This document shows, one piece after another, positions 17,923-28,958 of a stretch of 64,000 bases of DNA. Made by a program: the position numbers and the translations under genes. Under the pieces are notes generated by a model. That model ran no database searches. It was not told where the DNA came from and worked only from the letters and a program-made list of their open reading frames with translations. The stretch spans positions 51,604 through 115,603 of the forward strand of contig JADBKT010000027.1 of NCBI GenBank assembly GCA_014896255.1, given 5' to 3'. The stretch comes from Hydrogenibacillus sp. Lineage in GTDB: Bacteria > Bacillota > Bacilli > Thermicanales > DSM-22653. Within the stretch, counting starts at the first letter, position 1. The number at the start of each line of letters is the position of its first letter.

Positions 17923-20247
17923 TTGCGGCGCATGCGCCTGCTCAAATGGTTGATCATCGTCATCGTCCTCCTGCTCGCCTTGTCTTTCATCTTGCCGTTT
18001 TTCAGCCCGTTTTTCGCTTCGGCGGAAAGCGCGGCCGGAGGACCGCCGATCCGCGTCGCGCTGTTTTTGCAGACCGATAAAGGGCCGACATTGCCGACGG
18101 CGGACAGCGTGACCTTGACCGCGGTCGATCTGAGTCAAAACGAACGTTCGGACTATACGCTGTCCGTCCACTTCTCCGGCGTCTCCCTGGGGCCAAGCGC
18201 CTCCGACCGCTCCGCCGTCCGCGTGAGCCTAAACGGCTACCGTCTGCGCCTTGCCGAAACCAAAGAGGCCACCCGCGCGTATGCCTTGGCACAAGCCCTC
18301 GCCGCCCAAAAACTGGAGGCGGTGCTCACGGCCGTACGACGCGGCAATGAGACGGTCTATCGCTTGGAAAGCGCCGCCTATGCCACGTTGTCCCAGTTGG
18401 CCGCGGTCGAAGGGACCTACCGGCAAATCGCCCAAAGCATCGATCCGACGAGTGCCCCGAAGCGGGTCGGACCGTACGCCGTTCTCGCCGGCCAGTTCGA
18501 TACATACGAGGCGGCGGAGGCCAAGGCGGCGGTGTACCGCGCTCGAGGATTCGATGCTTACCCCGCCTATCGCCTGAAAGGAGGGCAGTTCCATTACGCC
18601 GTCGTCGTCGGCGGCGCCGTCGATGAAGCGGGGCGTATTGCGCTGCTCTCCGAATTTGCGGCCGCCTATCCGGACGTCGCCTATGAAGTGTTCGCCCCCA
18701 GCGATGCAGTCATCATCAGCGAGCGCGACGTCTTCCTCGGCGCCGGCGCGGGCACCCTCGAACGGCTGCGCATCCCCTTGGCGGGGGAACTGACGGTCAG
18801 CTCCGCAGCCGGCGGGGTGCGCATCGATGAAAAAAAAGGCGGACAAGCCTATCGCGGAGCGATCGCCTTAAGCGCGCAAAACGGTCGCCTGGCGGCGATC
18901 AACGTCGTGCCGTTGGAACATTATCTGTACGGCGTCGTCGGCGCGGAGATGAGCGCCGGCTGGCCGCTAGAGGCGCTCAAGGCGCAGGCCGTTCTGGCCC
19001 GCACGTACGCCCTCGGCGCGGGGAACAAATACGGCGTGGCCAACCTTTCGGACACGACGTATGATCAGGCGTACGACGGCATCGCCCGTGAAGCGCCGGA
19101 CGTGCGCAAGGCCGTCGATGCCACGGCGGGCGAAGTGCTCACCGTCGCCGGACGGCTCGTACAGGCGCTTTATTCGAGCAACGCGGGCGGGATGTCGGCT
19201 CACGGCGCGGAGGTGTGGGGGAACGACGTGCCGTATTTAAAGCCCGTCGCAAGCCCGGACGATGCGCCGCTCATGAACGCGCCCGTCTGGTACCGCATCG
19301 CCCGCGCCGACGGCACGATCGGATACGTTCATGGCGACTACGTCCGCGAGACCGGCGCGACGAACGCCGCCGGCTTTGCATACGGGATGATCACCGCCGC
19401 CGACGTCAACTTCCGCCCTTCGCCGGGCACGGAGCGCGCTCCGATCGGCAAACTGCAACCGGGCGAGTACGTCGTCCTTCTGGAAAAAGTGCGTCAGAAT
19501 AACGCTTATCGCTGGATCGACCGTCCCTATAACGGCGCCGAACTCATGGCCGTCCTCAATGCGCGCCTGGCCGGCGCGCTGCCGTTTGCATTCACCCAGC
19601 CGATCGAGCGGCTTTCCGTCGCGGAACGCGGTCCGAGCGGCCGAGTCGTGGCGGTGAATATCGACGGCTTTTTGTTCCGTCCGTCCAGCCCGGACAGCTT
19701 TCGCTCGTATTTTGTCCCGCCGGGGGAAGCGGGGCTGAGGAGCACGAAATTTGAAATCGAAGCCTACGGGGATCTGACCGTGCTCGGCGCCGGCGGAACG
19801 ACGCGCGCGTTGCCGGAAAAAAACGCCCTTCTGGCGGCCGTTCAGGCGGGGGGGAAGACGACGACGGGCGTCGGCGCACCGGACGGCCAGATCGTCATCA
19901 TGGGCGGCAAGGGCAACGCGGCGCGCGCCGGGGATCCGCTCAGAACCGGCGCCGCTTCCGCCGGCTCGACCGCCACTCCGGCCGGCACGGCTCCCGGCGG
20001 CTGGGCGGCCGCCCTGACGGCGGACTTTCGTCCGGTCGATGGGGAAGGGGCGCTCGCACCGGAGGGCACCCGTGTGCGCGTGGCCGCCCTGGTCCCGATG
20101 TTCCGCTTCGCGGGCTTCGGTTACGGTCACGGACTCGGCCTTTCGCAATACGGAGCGAAGGCGCTGGCCGAGCAGGGCGCCACCTATGCGGCGATCCTGC
20201 GACATTATTTCGGCCAAAGCGCCGGATTGTCCAAGACGGCGCGGTAG
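17923..20247 (+). CDS. SpoIID/LytB domain protein with SPOR-like and SH3-like inserts
   Basis: 774-residue exported protein of the SpoIID family, whose founding member is a lytic transglycosylase needed for engulfment. N-terminal signal/anchor (about 5-33), a SPOR-like repeat (about 180-240: GPYAVLAGQFDTYEAAEAKA), then the SpoIID core (about 290-440) with VPLEHYLYGVVGAEM, the likely catalytic Glu in GAEMSAGWPLEALKAQAV, and YSSNAGGMS. An SH3-like region (about 480-540, ADVNFRPSPGTER) interrupts the core before the final GYGHGLGLSQYGAKALAEQG motif. The TTG at 17923 follows AAGGGAGAG. Whether it is SpoIID itself or a LytB-type paralogue cannot be settled by sequence alone. Confidence 0.85.
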   Translation: MRRMRLLKWLIIVIVLLLALSFILPFFSPFFASAESAAGGPPIRVALFLQTDKGPTLPTADSVTLTAVDLSQNERSDYTLSVHFSGVSLGPSASDRSAVRVSLNGYRLRLAETKEATRAYALAQALAAQKLEAVLTAVRRGNETVYRLESAAYATLSQLAAVEGTYRQIAQSIDPTSAPKRVGPYAVLAGQFDTYEAAEAKAAVYRARGFDAYPAYRLKGGQFHYAVVVGGAVDEAGRIALLSEFAAAYPDVAYEVFAPSDAVIISERDVFLGAGAGTLERLRIPLAGELTVSSAAGGVRIDEKKGGQAYRGAIALSAQNGRLAAINVVPLEHYLYGVVGAEMSAGWPLEALKAQAVLARTYALGAGNKYGVANLSDTTYDQAYDGIAREAPDVRKAVDATAGEVLTVAGRLVQALYSSNAGGMSAHGAEVWGNDVPYLKPVASPDDAPLMNAPVWYRIARADGTIGYVHGDYVRETGATNAAGFAYGMITAADVNFRPSPGTERAPIGKLQPGEYVVLLEKVRQNNAYRWIDRPYNGAELMAVLNARLAGALPFAFTQPIERLSVAERGPSGRVVAVNIDGFLFRPSSPDSFRSYFVPPGEAGLRSTKFEIEAYGDLTVLGAGGTTRALPEKNALLAAVQAGGKTTTGVGAPDGQIVIMGGKGNAARAGDPLRTGAASAGSTATPAGTAPGGWAAALTADFRPVDGEGALAPEGTRVRVAALVPMFRFAGFGYGHGLGLSQYGAKALAEQGATYAAILRHYFGQSAGLSKTAR

Positions 20248-21263
20248 GCGGCGACGTAGCCTTCGGCCATCGTCCGGTAGGAGAAGCGCGCCTCGGCGCG
20301 GGCGCGGATCGTTCGCCGGTCGAGGCGAGCGGCGCGCTCCACGGCGATGACCGCTTCGTCCGCCGTTTCGACGACGAAACCGGTCACGCCGTCTTCAACG
20401 ATCTCCGGCACCGACCCGCGGCGAAAGCCGATGACCGGCGTGCCGCAGGCTTGTGCTTCGACCATCACCAAGCCGAACGGTTCCGGTGCGCGAATGAGAT
20501 GCAGAAGCGCGCAGGCATCGCCGAGCAACCGGTCGCGTTCCCGCGGTCCCACTTCGCCGACGTATTCCACCGTTCGCCCGTCGATTTGGGGCCGGATGCG
20601 CGCCTCAAAAAAATCGCGCTCGACCTCCGGCACCGGACCGGCGATGATCAGCTTCCGCCCGGCGCGCCGGGCCACTTCGACGGCGATGTCCGTGCCCTTG
20701 GCCGCTCCGACGCGGCCCAAAAAGACGAGCGGCTCTCCGGGCCGCTCCGTCGGGGTGAAATCCTTGAATCGAATGCCGTTGTAAACATTGGCCACGTAAT
20801 GGAGTTCCGGCGCCCCGGCGCGTTCCGCATAACTGATGGACACATACGGCAGCCGGGCAAAATGGCGAAATGCCGTGCGGGAATCCGCCTCCAACAGCGC
20901 CGCGCCGTGCAGGGTGGTGATGAGCGGCGTACGCGTCAAGGCGGCAAAAGGGAGCGGCAAGTAGTTGAAATGATTGTGCAAGATATCGAGTCCTCGGGCA
21001 TCGGCTTCTTGGAGGGCATGCCCGATGTGCATCAACTCGTACGGTCGGGCCGGAAGATCGGCGCGCCGGGAAAGCGGCCCGGGCACGACGGCGGAGAGTG
21101 TCCCGGCCGGGCGGCTGTCGGCGGTGGCAAAAACGACGACGTCGTGACCCAGCTCGATCAGTCCCTCGGCCAAGTTGGCGACCACCAGCTCCCACGGTCC
21201 GTAACCGTCCGGCGGCGTGCGATGCGCCACCGGCGCCAAAAGGCCGATCTTCAACCGTGTCAT
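20205..21263 (-). CDS. GT4 family glycosyltransferase
   Basis: 352-residue cytoplasmic glycosyltransferase of the GT-B fold. N-terminal acceptor half (LLAPVAHRTPPDGYGPWE), C-terminal donor half with FLGRVGAAKGTDIAVEVA and the E-x7-E type donor site (EPFGLVMVEAQACGTPVIGF). This subfamily often transfers sugars from UDP- or GDP-sugars to small acceptors or growing glycans. No signal peptide or membrane helix. The ATG at 21263 follows AGGAGGGG. It is the last gene of a four-gene reverse operon and overlaps the spoIID-like gene by 43 bases tail to tail. Confidence 0.85.
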   Translation of the reverse strand: MTRLKIGLLAPVAHRTPPDGYGPWELVVANLAEGLIELGHDVVVFATADSRPAGTLSAVVPGPLSRRADLPARPYELMHIGHALQEADARGLDILHNHFNYLPLPFAALTRTPLITTLHGAALLEADSRTAFRHFARLPYVSISYAERAGAPELHYVANVYNGIRFKDFTPTERPGEPLVFLGRVGAAKGTDIAVEVARRAGRKLIIAGPVPEVERDFFEARIRPQIDGRTVEYVGEVGPRERDRLLGDACALLHLIRAPEPFGLVMVEAQACGTPVIGFRRGSVPEIVEDGVTGFVVETADEAVIAVERAARLDRRTIRARAEARFSYRTMAEGYVAAYRAVLDNPALWPK

Positions 21264-21319
21264 CGAAGTCCCCTCCTGCGGTCTTGGGCCGCGGCCGCGC
21301 CGCCGCGGAGCGGGGCGGA

Positions 21320-22546
21320 TCATTGCACCGCGCGTGCCGCCGCCCGCCGTTCGATGACGAGCGTTTCGCCGTCGGCGCGGATCATCCATTCTTCGTGCGG
21401 CACGCGGCTCATGCGGAGCGCGGTTTGATATACGATCCGTTCGGTGTGGAGGAAACTCAGGAGCGCCTCGGCTCCGGCGTTTTCGTTCGGTCCGTCGGGG
21501 GTCAAACCGTCGTAGGCCGCGCCTTCCTCGACGTCGACCATCATCACGCCGAGCGCGTTTTGCCCGTAGAACCACCCGTGGGCGGCGCGTACGACGTCGA
21601 AGTAGCGTCTGTCGTTCATTAAAAGCCCCGCCTCATACGCGGCAAGCGCCAGTTTGAACACGTCGAGCGGTTGGGCGTCCCATTCGGCGATCTTCCGGCG
21701 ATCTCCCCAACCTCGGTTGCCGACCGGGCGAATGATGGGCGATCGGCCGTAGAAGGTCATCCCCAGCAGGAAATCGAGCGCTTCTTTGGCGACGCGTTGT
21801 ACCTTACGGTCGCCGAGCGCGCGCGCCGCCTTCATCAGTCCCCACGGGATGACGGCGTTGGCGTAGGTCAGCGTCGGCTCGAACCACCGCCAGCGACCGT
21901 CGGAAGCGGAATGAAAGCGTTCGACGAGGATGTCCGTCCCGCGGCGCAGGAACGCCTGAAGCACGTCGCGTTCGCGGTCTTTCTCCTGCTCATCCGCGCG
22001 TTCCGGCGCGCGTCCATGGGCATGACCGCGGATCGGATCTTCTGTGCGAGCGTCGCGCGTGAGGTGATCTTCCAGGCGTTCGGCGGCGGCGGCCAAGGCA
22101 TAGGCGAGCCCGCGGCTCGCCGAAAGCTTCGGCAGTACGGTCAGGCCGCGCCGAAAAAGATCTTCCGCGTGCGCGCGCTGCCACCGCCGGGGAAGCCGAC
22201 GCGCGGCATACGCGAGCGCGTAGAGCGCCCGCCCTTGGGTGTCGTCCGACGGCGGGCGCGCTTCTTTTTCTCGCGTGTACAGGAAGTCGTTGTGAAAATG
22301 CCCGTCTTCTTCCTGCGCCCAGGCGAGAAAGGCGAGGTATGTGTCCGAAAGCGCCGACAACCGTGCCGCAAGCGGGCTCTCCGGCAGAACATCCGACCAG
22401 GCGGAGACGAGCCAAAGCGCCCGGGCGTTGTCGTCGGTCGTGTAACCTTCTTTGCGCCGCGGTACGAGATACGCGGCATGCTCCAGGAGGCCGGTGTCGT
22501 CGGTCAGACGGATGAGATGGCGGAAGACGATGCGCATCTTATCCAT
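21320..22546 (-). CDS. Alpha/alpha-toroid (six-hairpin glycosidase-like) protein
   Basis: 408 residues, all-helical with repeated hairpins, starting MDKMRIVFRHLIRLTDDTGL and EGYTTDDNARALW; these blocks are typical of a family found beside GT4 glycosyltransferases and GH130-type genes in bacteria. The fold resembles six-hairpin glycosidases, and acidic pairs (DDN near residue 37, DDT near 94) could be catalytic, but no activity is established here. No signal peptide, so it acts inside the cell. It starts 8 bases inside the upstream glycosyltransferase gene. About 56 bases separate it from the next gene. Confidence 0.72.
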   Translation of the reverse strand: MDKMRIVFRHLIRLTDDTGLLEHAAYLVPRRKEGYTTDDNARALWLVSAWSDVLPESPLAARLSALSDTYLAFLAWAQEEDGHFHNDFLYTREKEARPPSDDTQGRALYALAYAARRLPRRWQRAHAEDLFRRGLTVLPKLSASRGLAYALAAAAERLEDHLTRDARTEDPIRGHAHGRAPERADEQEKDRERDVLQAFLRRGTDILVERFHSASDGRWRWFEPTLTYANAVIPWGLMKAARALGDRKVQRVAKEALDFLLGMTFYGRSPIIRPVGNRGWGDRRKIAEWDAQPLDVFKLALAAYEAGLLMNDRRYFDVVRAAHGWFYGQNALGVMMVDVEEGAAYDGLTPDGPNENAGAEALLSFLHTERIVYQTALRMSRVPHEEWMIRADGETLVIERRAAARAVQ

Positions 22547-23699
22547 GAGAGACGATCCACTCCTTTCGGTCCGCGATCTCTTTGGCCAGCGCGTAAAAGC
22601 GCTTGCCGACCGTGCTCCAGCGCATGTCTTTGCCGATCGCCGCGATTTTCCGGGCGATGGAATCGCGTGTCTCGTCGTCTTCAAGCAGCCAGACGAGCGT
22701 TTCATGCCACTGTTTGGCGTCGTCGAACGGGACGAGGAGTTCCGGGAAATCGCGCAAAAGGTCGCGGGCATAGGCATACGGCGTCGACACGATCGGTCGG
22801 CCGAGGCCGACGGCGTAGGCGAGCGTCCCGCTCGTGATCTGCGCGAGACCCGGATAGGGCGTGACGTAGACGTCGGCGAGGGAGAGCAATTCCACCAATT
22901 CGGGCTCGTCCAAAAAACGGTCGATAAAAAGCACGTTGGAGGTGATGCCGAGGCGTTCGGCGAGCTTGACGAGCCTCGTCCGATAGGCCTCGCCTTCCCG
23001 TTTCTTCACTTCCGGGTGCGTCTGTCCGGCGATGATATAGACGGCTTCCGGGACGTCCCGAGCGACGCCGGCGAACGTCGGCAAAAAGCGGTCGATGCCC
23101 TTCCCGGGCGAAAGGAGGCCGAACGTCAAGAGCACTTTGCGTCCCGAGACCCCCCACTTGGCTTTCAGCGCCTCCGGCGTGGCCGCCGGCGTCATCGGCG
23201 CGCCGTGCGGGAGAAAACGCACGGCGCGCGGATGAAGCGCATACTGCCGCGTGAGCCATTCGATGCCGAGGCGGTTCATGACGATGAGGCGCGTGCTCAA
23301 GCGTACGATGTCCCCGAGCACGTCGGAATACGGCGGCGTCGGTCGATCGAACACCGTGTGCAGCGTGGTGATGACCGGTTTTTTGAGGGCGGCCAGAAAA
23401 CGGACGATGTACTCCCCGGCCTCGCCGCCGAAGATGCCGAATTCGTGCTGTAGGCTCACCACGTCGATGTCCGAGGCGTTCACCCGTTCGGCCGCCGCGA
23501 CGTACCCTTCTGCGTCGGTTTTGGCCAGCGGGATGACCTCCGGCGTCGAAGCCGTCCAGCGGTCGGGGTAGACCGACAGAACCGGCAGGCTGGCGGGGCG
23601 AAGCGAAAGCGCGCGCATCATCCCCTCGCGCAGATGGGAGGTGTAGGTGGCGATGCCGCATTTGGTCGGGGGAAAGGTGCCGACGAACAGCAATTTCAT
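22539..23699 (-). CDS. GT4 family glycosyltransferase
   Basis: 386-residue GT-B glycosyltransferase. The N-terminus FVGTFPPTKCGIATYTSHL is typical of the GT4 branch that accompanies the toroid protein downstream. The donor half has LLTFGLLSPGKGIDRFL and the site around YPGLAQITSGTLAYAVGLGRPIVST, where the classic E-x7-E is replaced by QITSGTLA, as in this branch. It overlaps the nucleotidyltransferase gene by 4 bases (ATGA) and the toroid gene by 8, so the operon is tightly coupled. Likely donor is the sugar nucleotide made by the first gene, as inference. Confidence 0.83.
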   Translation of the reverse strand: MKLLFVGTFPPTKCGIATYTSHLREGMMRALSLRPASLPVLSVYPDRWTASTPEVIPLAKTDAEGYVAAAERVNASDIDVVSLQHEFGIFGGEAGEYIVRFLAALKKPVITTLHTVFDRPTPPYSDVLGDIVRLSTRLIVMNRLGIEWLTRQYALHPRAVRFLPHGAPMTPAATPEALKAKWGVSGRKVLLTFGLLSPGKGIDRFLPTFAGVARDVPEAVYIIAGQTHPEVKKREGEAYRTRLVKLAERLGITSNVLFIDRFLDEPELVELLSLADVYVTPYPGLAQITSGTLAYAVGLGRPIVSTPYAYARDLLRDFPELLVPFDDAKQWHETLVWLLEDDETRDSIARKIAAIGKDMRWSTVGKRFYALAKEIADRKEWIVSHG

Positions 23700-24820
23700 G
23701 ATCGGGCCACCGCTTTCTCGGGAAACGGTGTCTCGGCGATACCGTCGGCGAGCGGGCTTTCCGGTACCCGGGCGGTGAGGGCACGACGCGCGGCGCGGCC
23801 GAGCTTGATCACCGCGCCGGCGATGGTGAGGCCGACGCCCGTTTCCGTGAGGTCGCCCAAGATGCTTTCGGTGATGGCGCACTCCGGCGCCACGACGGCG
23901 CCGTTCCAAAGGATGGTCCGGGTGAGATGCGCGCCTTCACCGATCCGCGCCCCGTCGCCGATCACGGCGTACGGACCGATGACCGCGCCGTCGCCGACGA
24001 TCGCCCCGTCGCCGACGAGAACCGGGGGGACGAGCTTAATGTGGCGTCCTAAACGCACCCGCCGTCCGATGCGCACGCCCGGCTCTTTTTCCGGCGGCAG
24101 AAGGGGCAAACTGAGTTTTCCGTCCAGAAGGTCCCAATGGGCGAGGCGATACCGTTCCGGCGTCCCCATGTCCATCCAGTAGCCGCTCAGACGGACGCCC
24201 AAAACGGGGAGGCCGCTTTCGATCAACGCGGGAAAGGTTTCGCGCTCGATGGACACTTCCCGCCCAGCGGGGATGGCGTCCAAAACATTTTTTTCCATGA
24301 CGTAGACGCCGGCGTTGATGAGCCTCGACGGCGCCTCTTCACGGCGCGGCTTTTCGACAAAGCGGAGAATCCGCCCGGCGTCATCCAGCGCCACGACGCC
24401 GTAGGCGCTCGGATCTTCGACTTCGACGAGGCCGATCGTCACCGCCGCCCGTCGCATATGATGATGGCGGATGATCTTCCGCACATCGATCAAATGCACG
24501 ACGTCGGCGTTCACCACCAGAAAACGGTCTTCAAGGAGCGCTTCGGCGTTTTTGATCGCCCCGGCGGTGCCGAGCAACACGTCTTCTTTCGCATAGCGGA
24601 TTTCCACGCCGAGGCGATCGCCGGCGCCGAAATGGCGTTCGATCGCCTCCGGAAAATGTTTGACGGCGAGGACAAATCGCGTGACGCCTTCGCGTTTCAG
24701 GTGCACAATCAGGGATTCCAACCAAGGGCGATTGCCGAGCGGTGCCATCGGTTTGGGCAGATCGTCCGTGAGCGGCCGGAGCCGCGTTCCTAAACCGCCT
24801 GCAAGAAGCAATGCCTGCAC
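23696..24820 (-). CDS. Sugar-1-phosphate nucleotidyltransferase with left-handed beta-helix
   Basis: 374 residues. N-terminal nucleotidyltransferase (LLAGGLGTRLRPLTDDLPKPM, metal Asp in VVNADVVH, WMDMGTPERY) followed by a hexapeptide-repeat beta-helix (about 250-330: IGRRVRLGRHI, VGDGAIVGDGAVIG). This pattern fits mannose-1-phosphate guanylyltransferase or glucose-1-phosphate thymidylyl/uridylyltransferase relatives; the nucleotide cannot be fixed by eye. It is the first gene of the reverse glycan operon, behind a clear sigma-A promoter, and would supply the activated sugar for the two glycosyltransferases. Confidence 0.85.
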   Translation of the reverse strand: MQALLLAGGLGTRLRPLTDDLPKPMAPLGNRPWLESLIVHLKREGVTRFVLAVKHFPEAIERHFGAGDRLGVEIRYAKEDVLLGTAGAIKNAEALLEDRFLVVNADVVHLIDVRKIIRHHHMRRAAVTIGLVEVEDPSAYGVVALDDAGRILRFVEKPRREEAPSRLINAGVYVMEKNVLDAIPAGREVSIERETFPALIESGLPVLGVRLSGYWMDMGTPERYRLAHWDLLDGKLSLPLLPPEKEPGVRIGRRVRLGRHIKLVPPVLVGDGAIVGDGAVIGPYAVIGDGARIGEGAHLTRTILWNGAVVAPECAITESILGDLTETGVGLTIAGAVIKLGRAARRALTARVPESPLADGIAETPFPEKAVARS

Positions 24821-24876
24821 GTGAATCCCTCCCTCTGTGTTGTGCCTTCATCGAAGCGCAAGATTATGTCAATACC

Positions 24877-24905
24877 ATTATGTTCATGTTTTTCCCTTTC
24901 GTCAA
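24877..24905 (-). promoter_or_regulatory. Sigma-A promoter of the reverse glycan operon
   Basis: On the reverse strand TTGACG (24905-24900), 17-base spacer, CATAAT (24882-24877), about 57 bases before the nucleotidyltransferase start. A second TTGACA lies just downstream, without a matching -10. Confidence 0.7.
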
Positions 24906-25068
24906 GCGTTCAGTCAAAAAAGGTCAAAATCCGCCTCGACGCGACTGCGCTCCTAGTGTGTCCCCAGAATACCGCTCATTATCCGCCGGCGGCATTTCTG
25001 TTCCGCCGCCGGCGGTGCCTTCACGTCGGCGTGCCCGGCGCATGAGGCGGATCAGGACTTTTTCCCTC

Positions 25069-25097
25069 TTTACAGTCTTACGTTCGGACGTTATATT
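25069..25097 (+). promoter_or_regulatory. Sigma-A promoter of the DUF1861 gene
   Basis: TTTACA (25069-25074), 17-base spacer, TATATT (25092-25097), about 105 bases before the TTG start at 25203, leaving a leader of roughly 100 bases in which no riboswitch is recognised. Confidence 0.65.
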
Positions 25098-25202
25098 ATG
25101 GGGAGGTTGCCGACGTCCACGTCTGGGACAAATATCGAACAGGGCAGACGTATACAATAGGGACGATCAGGTGAGACGATCACGGGCCGAGGAGGGCTTG
25201 AG

Positions 25203-26186
25203 TTGTCTGACGCGGGGGGGCGGCCGAAGAGCTGTGTCGAATATCGAGACATGTGGCGCGAGCAGAATGTGGCGACGCGCGCCGAACCCTTACACTTTTT
25301 GGGCGTCGCCGATCGGGACGTGTACAACATCACCGCCCCTTTTCTCGATCGGGGTCGGTGGGTGATCGCCGGACGCGTCGAGCGGCGAGAAAGCGAGCAG
25401 TCGGAGGTCTACTTTTTCGTTCAGCACGGTGACGCCTGGCATCCGTTGGAAGGAGCGCCGGTCTTCGCGCTTCAAGACCCGTTCGTGACGCGCATCGGGG
25501 ATGAACTCATCTTCGGCGGCGTGGAGACGTTCATCCATCCGCGGGGGACGCCGCCGAAGTTTTTGTGGTGGCGGACCATCTTGTTCCGCGGGCGCGACGT
25601 GTTTGATCTTCGGCCGTTTTTCATCGGGCCGGACGGGATGAAGGACTTACGTTTGGTGCAGCTTCGGGACGGTTCCGTCGGCGTCTTTACACGGCCGCAA
25701 GGGAAAAAAGGCGGGCGCGGGAAGATCGGCTTTACGCGGGTACCGCATCTCGATGCGCTGACCGTCGAAGCGATCGACGAGGCCCCCCTGCTCGAAGGTC
25801 TTTTTTTGGACGAAGAATGGGGCGGGGTGAACGCCGCGTATCTCTTGCCGGACGGGACGATCGGGGTGCTCGGACATATCGCCTGTTTCGACGCCGAAGC
25901 TCGGCGCAATTATTACGCACTCGTCTTTTGTTTTGATCCCGAGCGGCGCGTCTATTCCGACGTGCGGGTGATCGCCGAGCGTCGAAACTTCCTCGCCGGT
26001 CCGGCGAAGCGGGAGGATCTGACGAACGTCGTGTTTCCCGGCGGATTGATCCGCCATGAGGACGGCACGGCGGAGCTTTACGCCGGCGTCAGCGACGTCG
26101 GCGCGCAAAAATTGATCATTCCCGATCCGTTTGCCGGATCGATGCGCGTGCCCGCGTCGACGAGCGACGAGCGCAAAACGTCATAG
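25203..26186 (+). CDS. DUF1861 family five-bladed beta-propeller protein
   Basis: 327 residues matching the DUF1861 pattern: GVADRDVYNITAPF, ELIFGGVETF, GMKDLRLVQL, VGVFTRPQGKKGGRGKIGFT, EEWGGVNAAYLL, LTNVVFPGGLI. The family is thought to share the propeller fold of GH32/43/68/130-type enzymes and to act on oligosaccharides, but its reaction is not established to my knowledge. Conserved acidic residues sit in the blade motifs (QDPF, MKDLR, EEWGG). No signal peptide. The TTG start has GAGGAGGG 6 bases upstream. It is divergent from the glycosyltransferase operon, suggesting synthesis on one side and turnover on the other. Confidence 0.8.
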   Translation: MSDAGGRPKSCVEYRDMWREQNVATRAEPLHFLGVADRDVYNITAPFLDRGRWVIAGRVERRESEQSEVYFFVQHGDAWHPLEGAPVFALQDPFVTRIGDELIFGGVETFIHPRGTPPKFLWWRTILFRGRDVFDLRPFFIGPDGMKDLRLVQLRDGSVGVFTRPQGKKGGRGKIGFTRVPHLDALTVEAIDEAPLLEGLFLDEEWGGVNAAYLLPDGTIGVLGHIACFDAEARRNYYALVFCFDPERRVYSDVRVIAERRNFLAGPAKREDLTNVVFPGGLIRHEDGTAELYAGVSDVGAQKLIIPDPFAGSMRVPASTSDERKTS

Positions 26187-26213
26187 ATCGACGGACGAAA
26201 GGACGTTGAACGG

Positions 26214-28468
<2,255 letters not shown>

Positions 28469-28516
28469 TCGTGCCTGCGGGGCAACTTCGGACCATGGAA
28501 AGGAGATGCCGTCATC

Positions 28517-28864
28517 ATGTTCGGACGTTTTGGACCGTTTGATCTCGCGCAGGCGGGGGCCACCGCCGCGGAGGCGAATCCGTACGCCCAGTACATGAGC
28601 TACATTTTTCTCGGCGCGATGTTTCTCATCTTCTACCTGCTCCTCATCCGTCCGCAGCAAAAACGGCAAAAAGAACGAAACCGCATGTTAAGCTCGCTCA
28701 GCAAAGGCGATAAAGTGGTGACGATCGGCGGACTGCACGGGACGATCGATCAGTTGACCGACGATACGGTCGTGCTTCGCGTCGGCGACGGCGTACGACT
28801 GACGTTCGACCGCCAGGCGGTGAATGTCGTCATCCGGGATAAGACGGAGGCGAAGAACAAGTAG
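28517..28864 (+). CDS. yajC: Preprotein translocase subunit YajC
   Basis: 115 residues: one membrane helix (about 31-50, YIFLGAMFLIFYLLLIRPQQK) followed by a small cytoplasmic domain (GDKVVTIGGLHGTIDQL). Accessory to SecDF/YidC in protein export. The ATG at 28517 follows AAAGGAGATG. In Bacillus yrbF (yajC) also follows tgt. Confidence 0.94.
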   Translation: MFGRFGPFDLAQAGATAAEANPYAQYMSYIFLGAMFLIFYLLLIRPQQKRQKERNRMLSSLSKGDKVVTIGGLHGTIDQLTDDTVVLRVGDGVRLTFDRQAVNVVIRDKTEAKNK

Positions 28865-28884
28865 GACTTTGTGGCGGACAACAT

Positions 28885-28917
28885 GCAAGCGACGTCCTTT
28901 TCGAGGACGTCGCTTGC
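28885..28917. terminator. Long perfect hairpin between convergent genes
   Basis: 13-bp perfect stem (GCAAGCGACGTCC and its complement) with a 7-base loop, placed between yajC (+) and the yrzE-like gene (-). It lacks a T-run on either side, so if it terminates transcription it may do so weakly or protect mRNA 3' ends from both directions. Confidence 0.5.
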
Positions 28918-28958
28918 AGGCGTGCCGATTGTGGGCGGCGCAAGGGAGGGTTTGCCCG

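Larger units (their letters stand above)
24821..25202. other. Divergent intergenic control region of the glycan island
   Basis: 382 bases without a gene. It holds the reverse promoter at 24877-24905, three TCAA-type short repeats near 24901-24927, an 11-bp perfect inverted repeat at 24983-24993/25005-25015 (CCGCCGGCGGC and its complement, 11-base loop) and the forward promoter at 25069-25097. It is visibly richer in A/T than its neighbours except at the inverted repeat. Confidence 0.6.
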
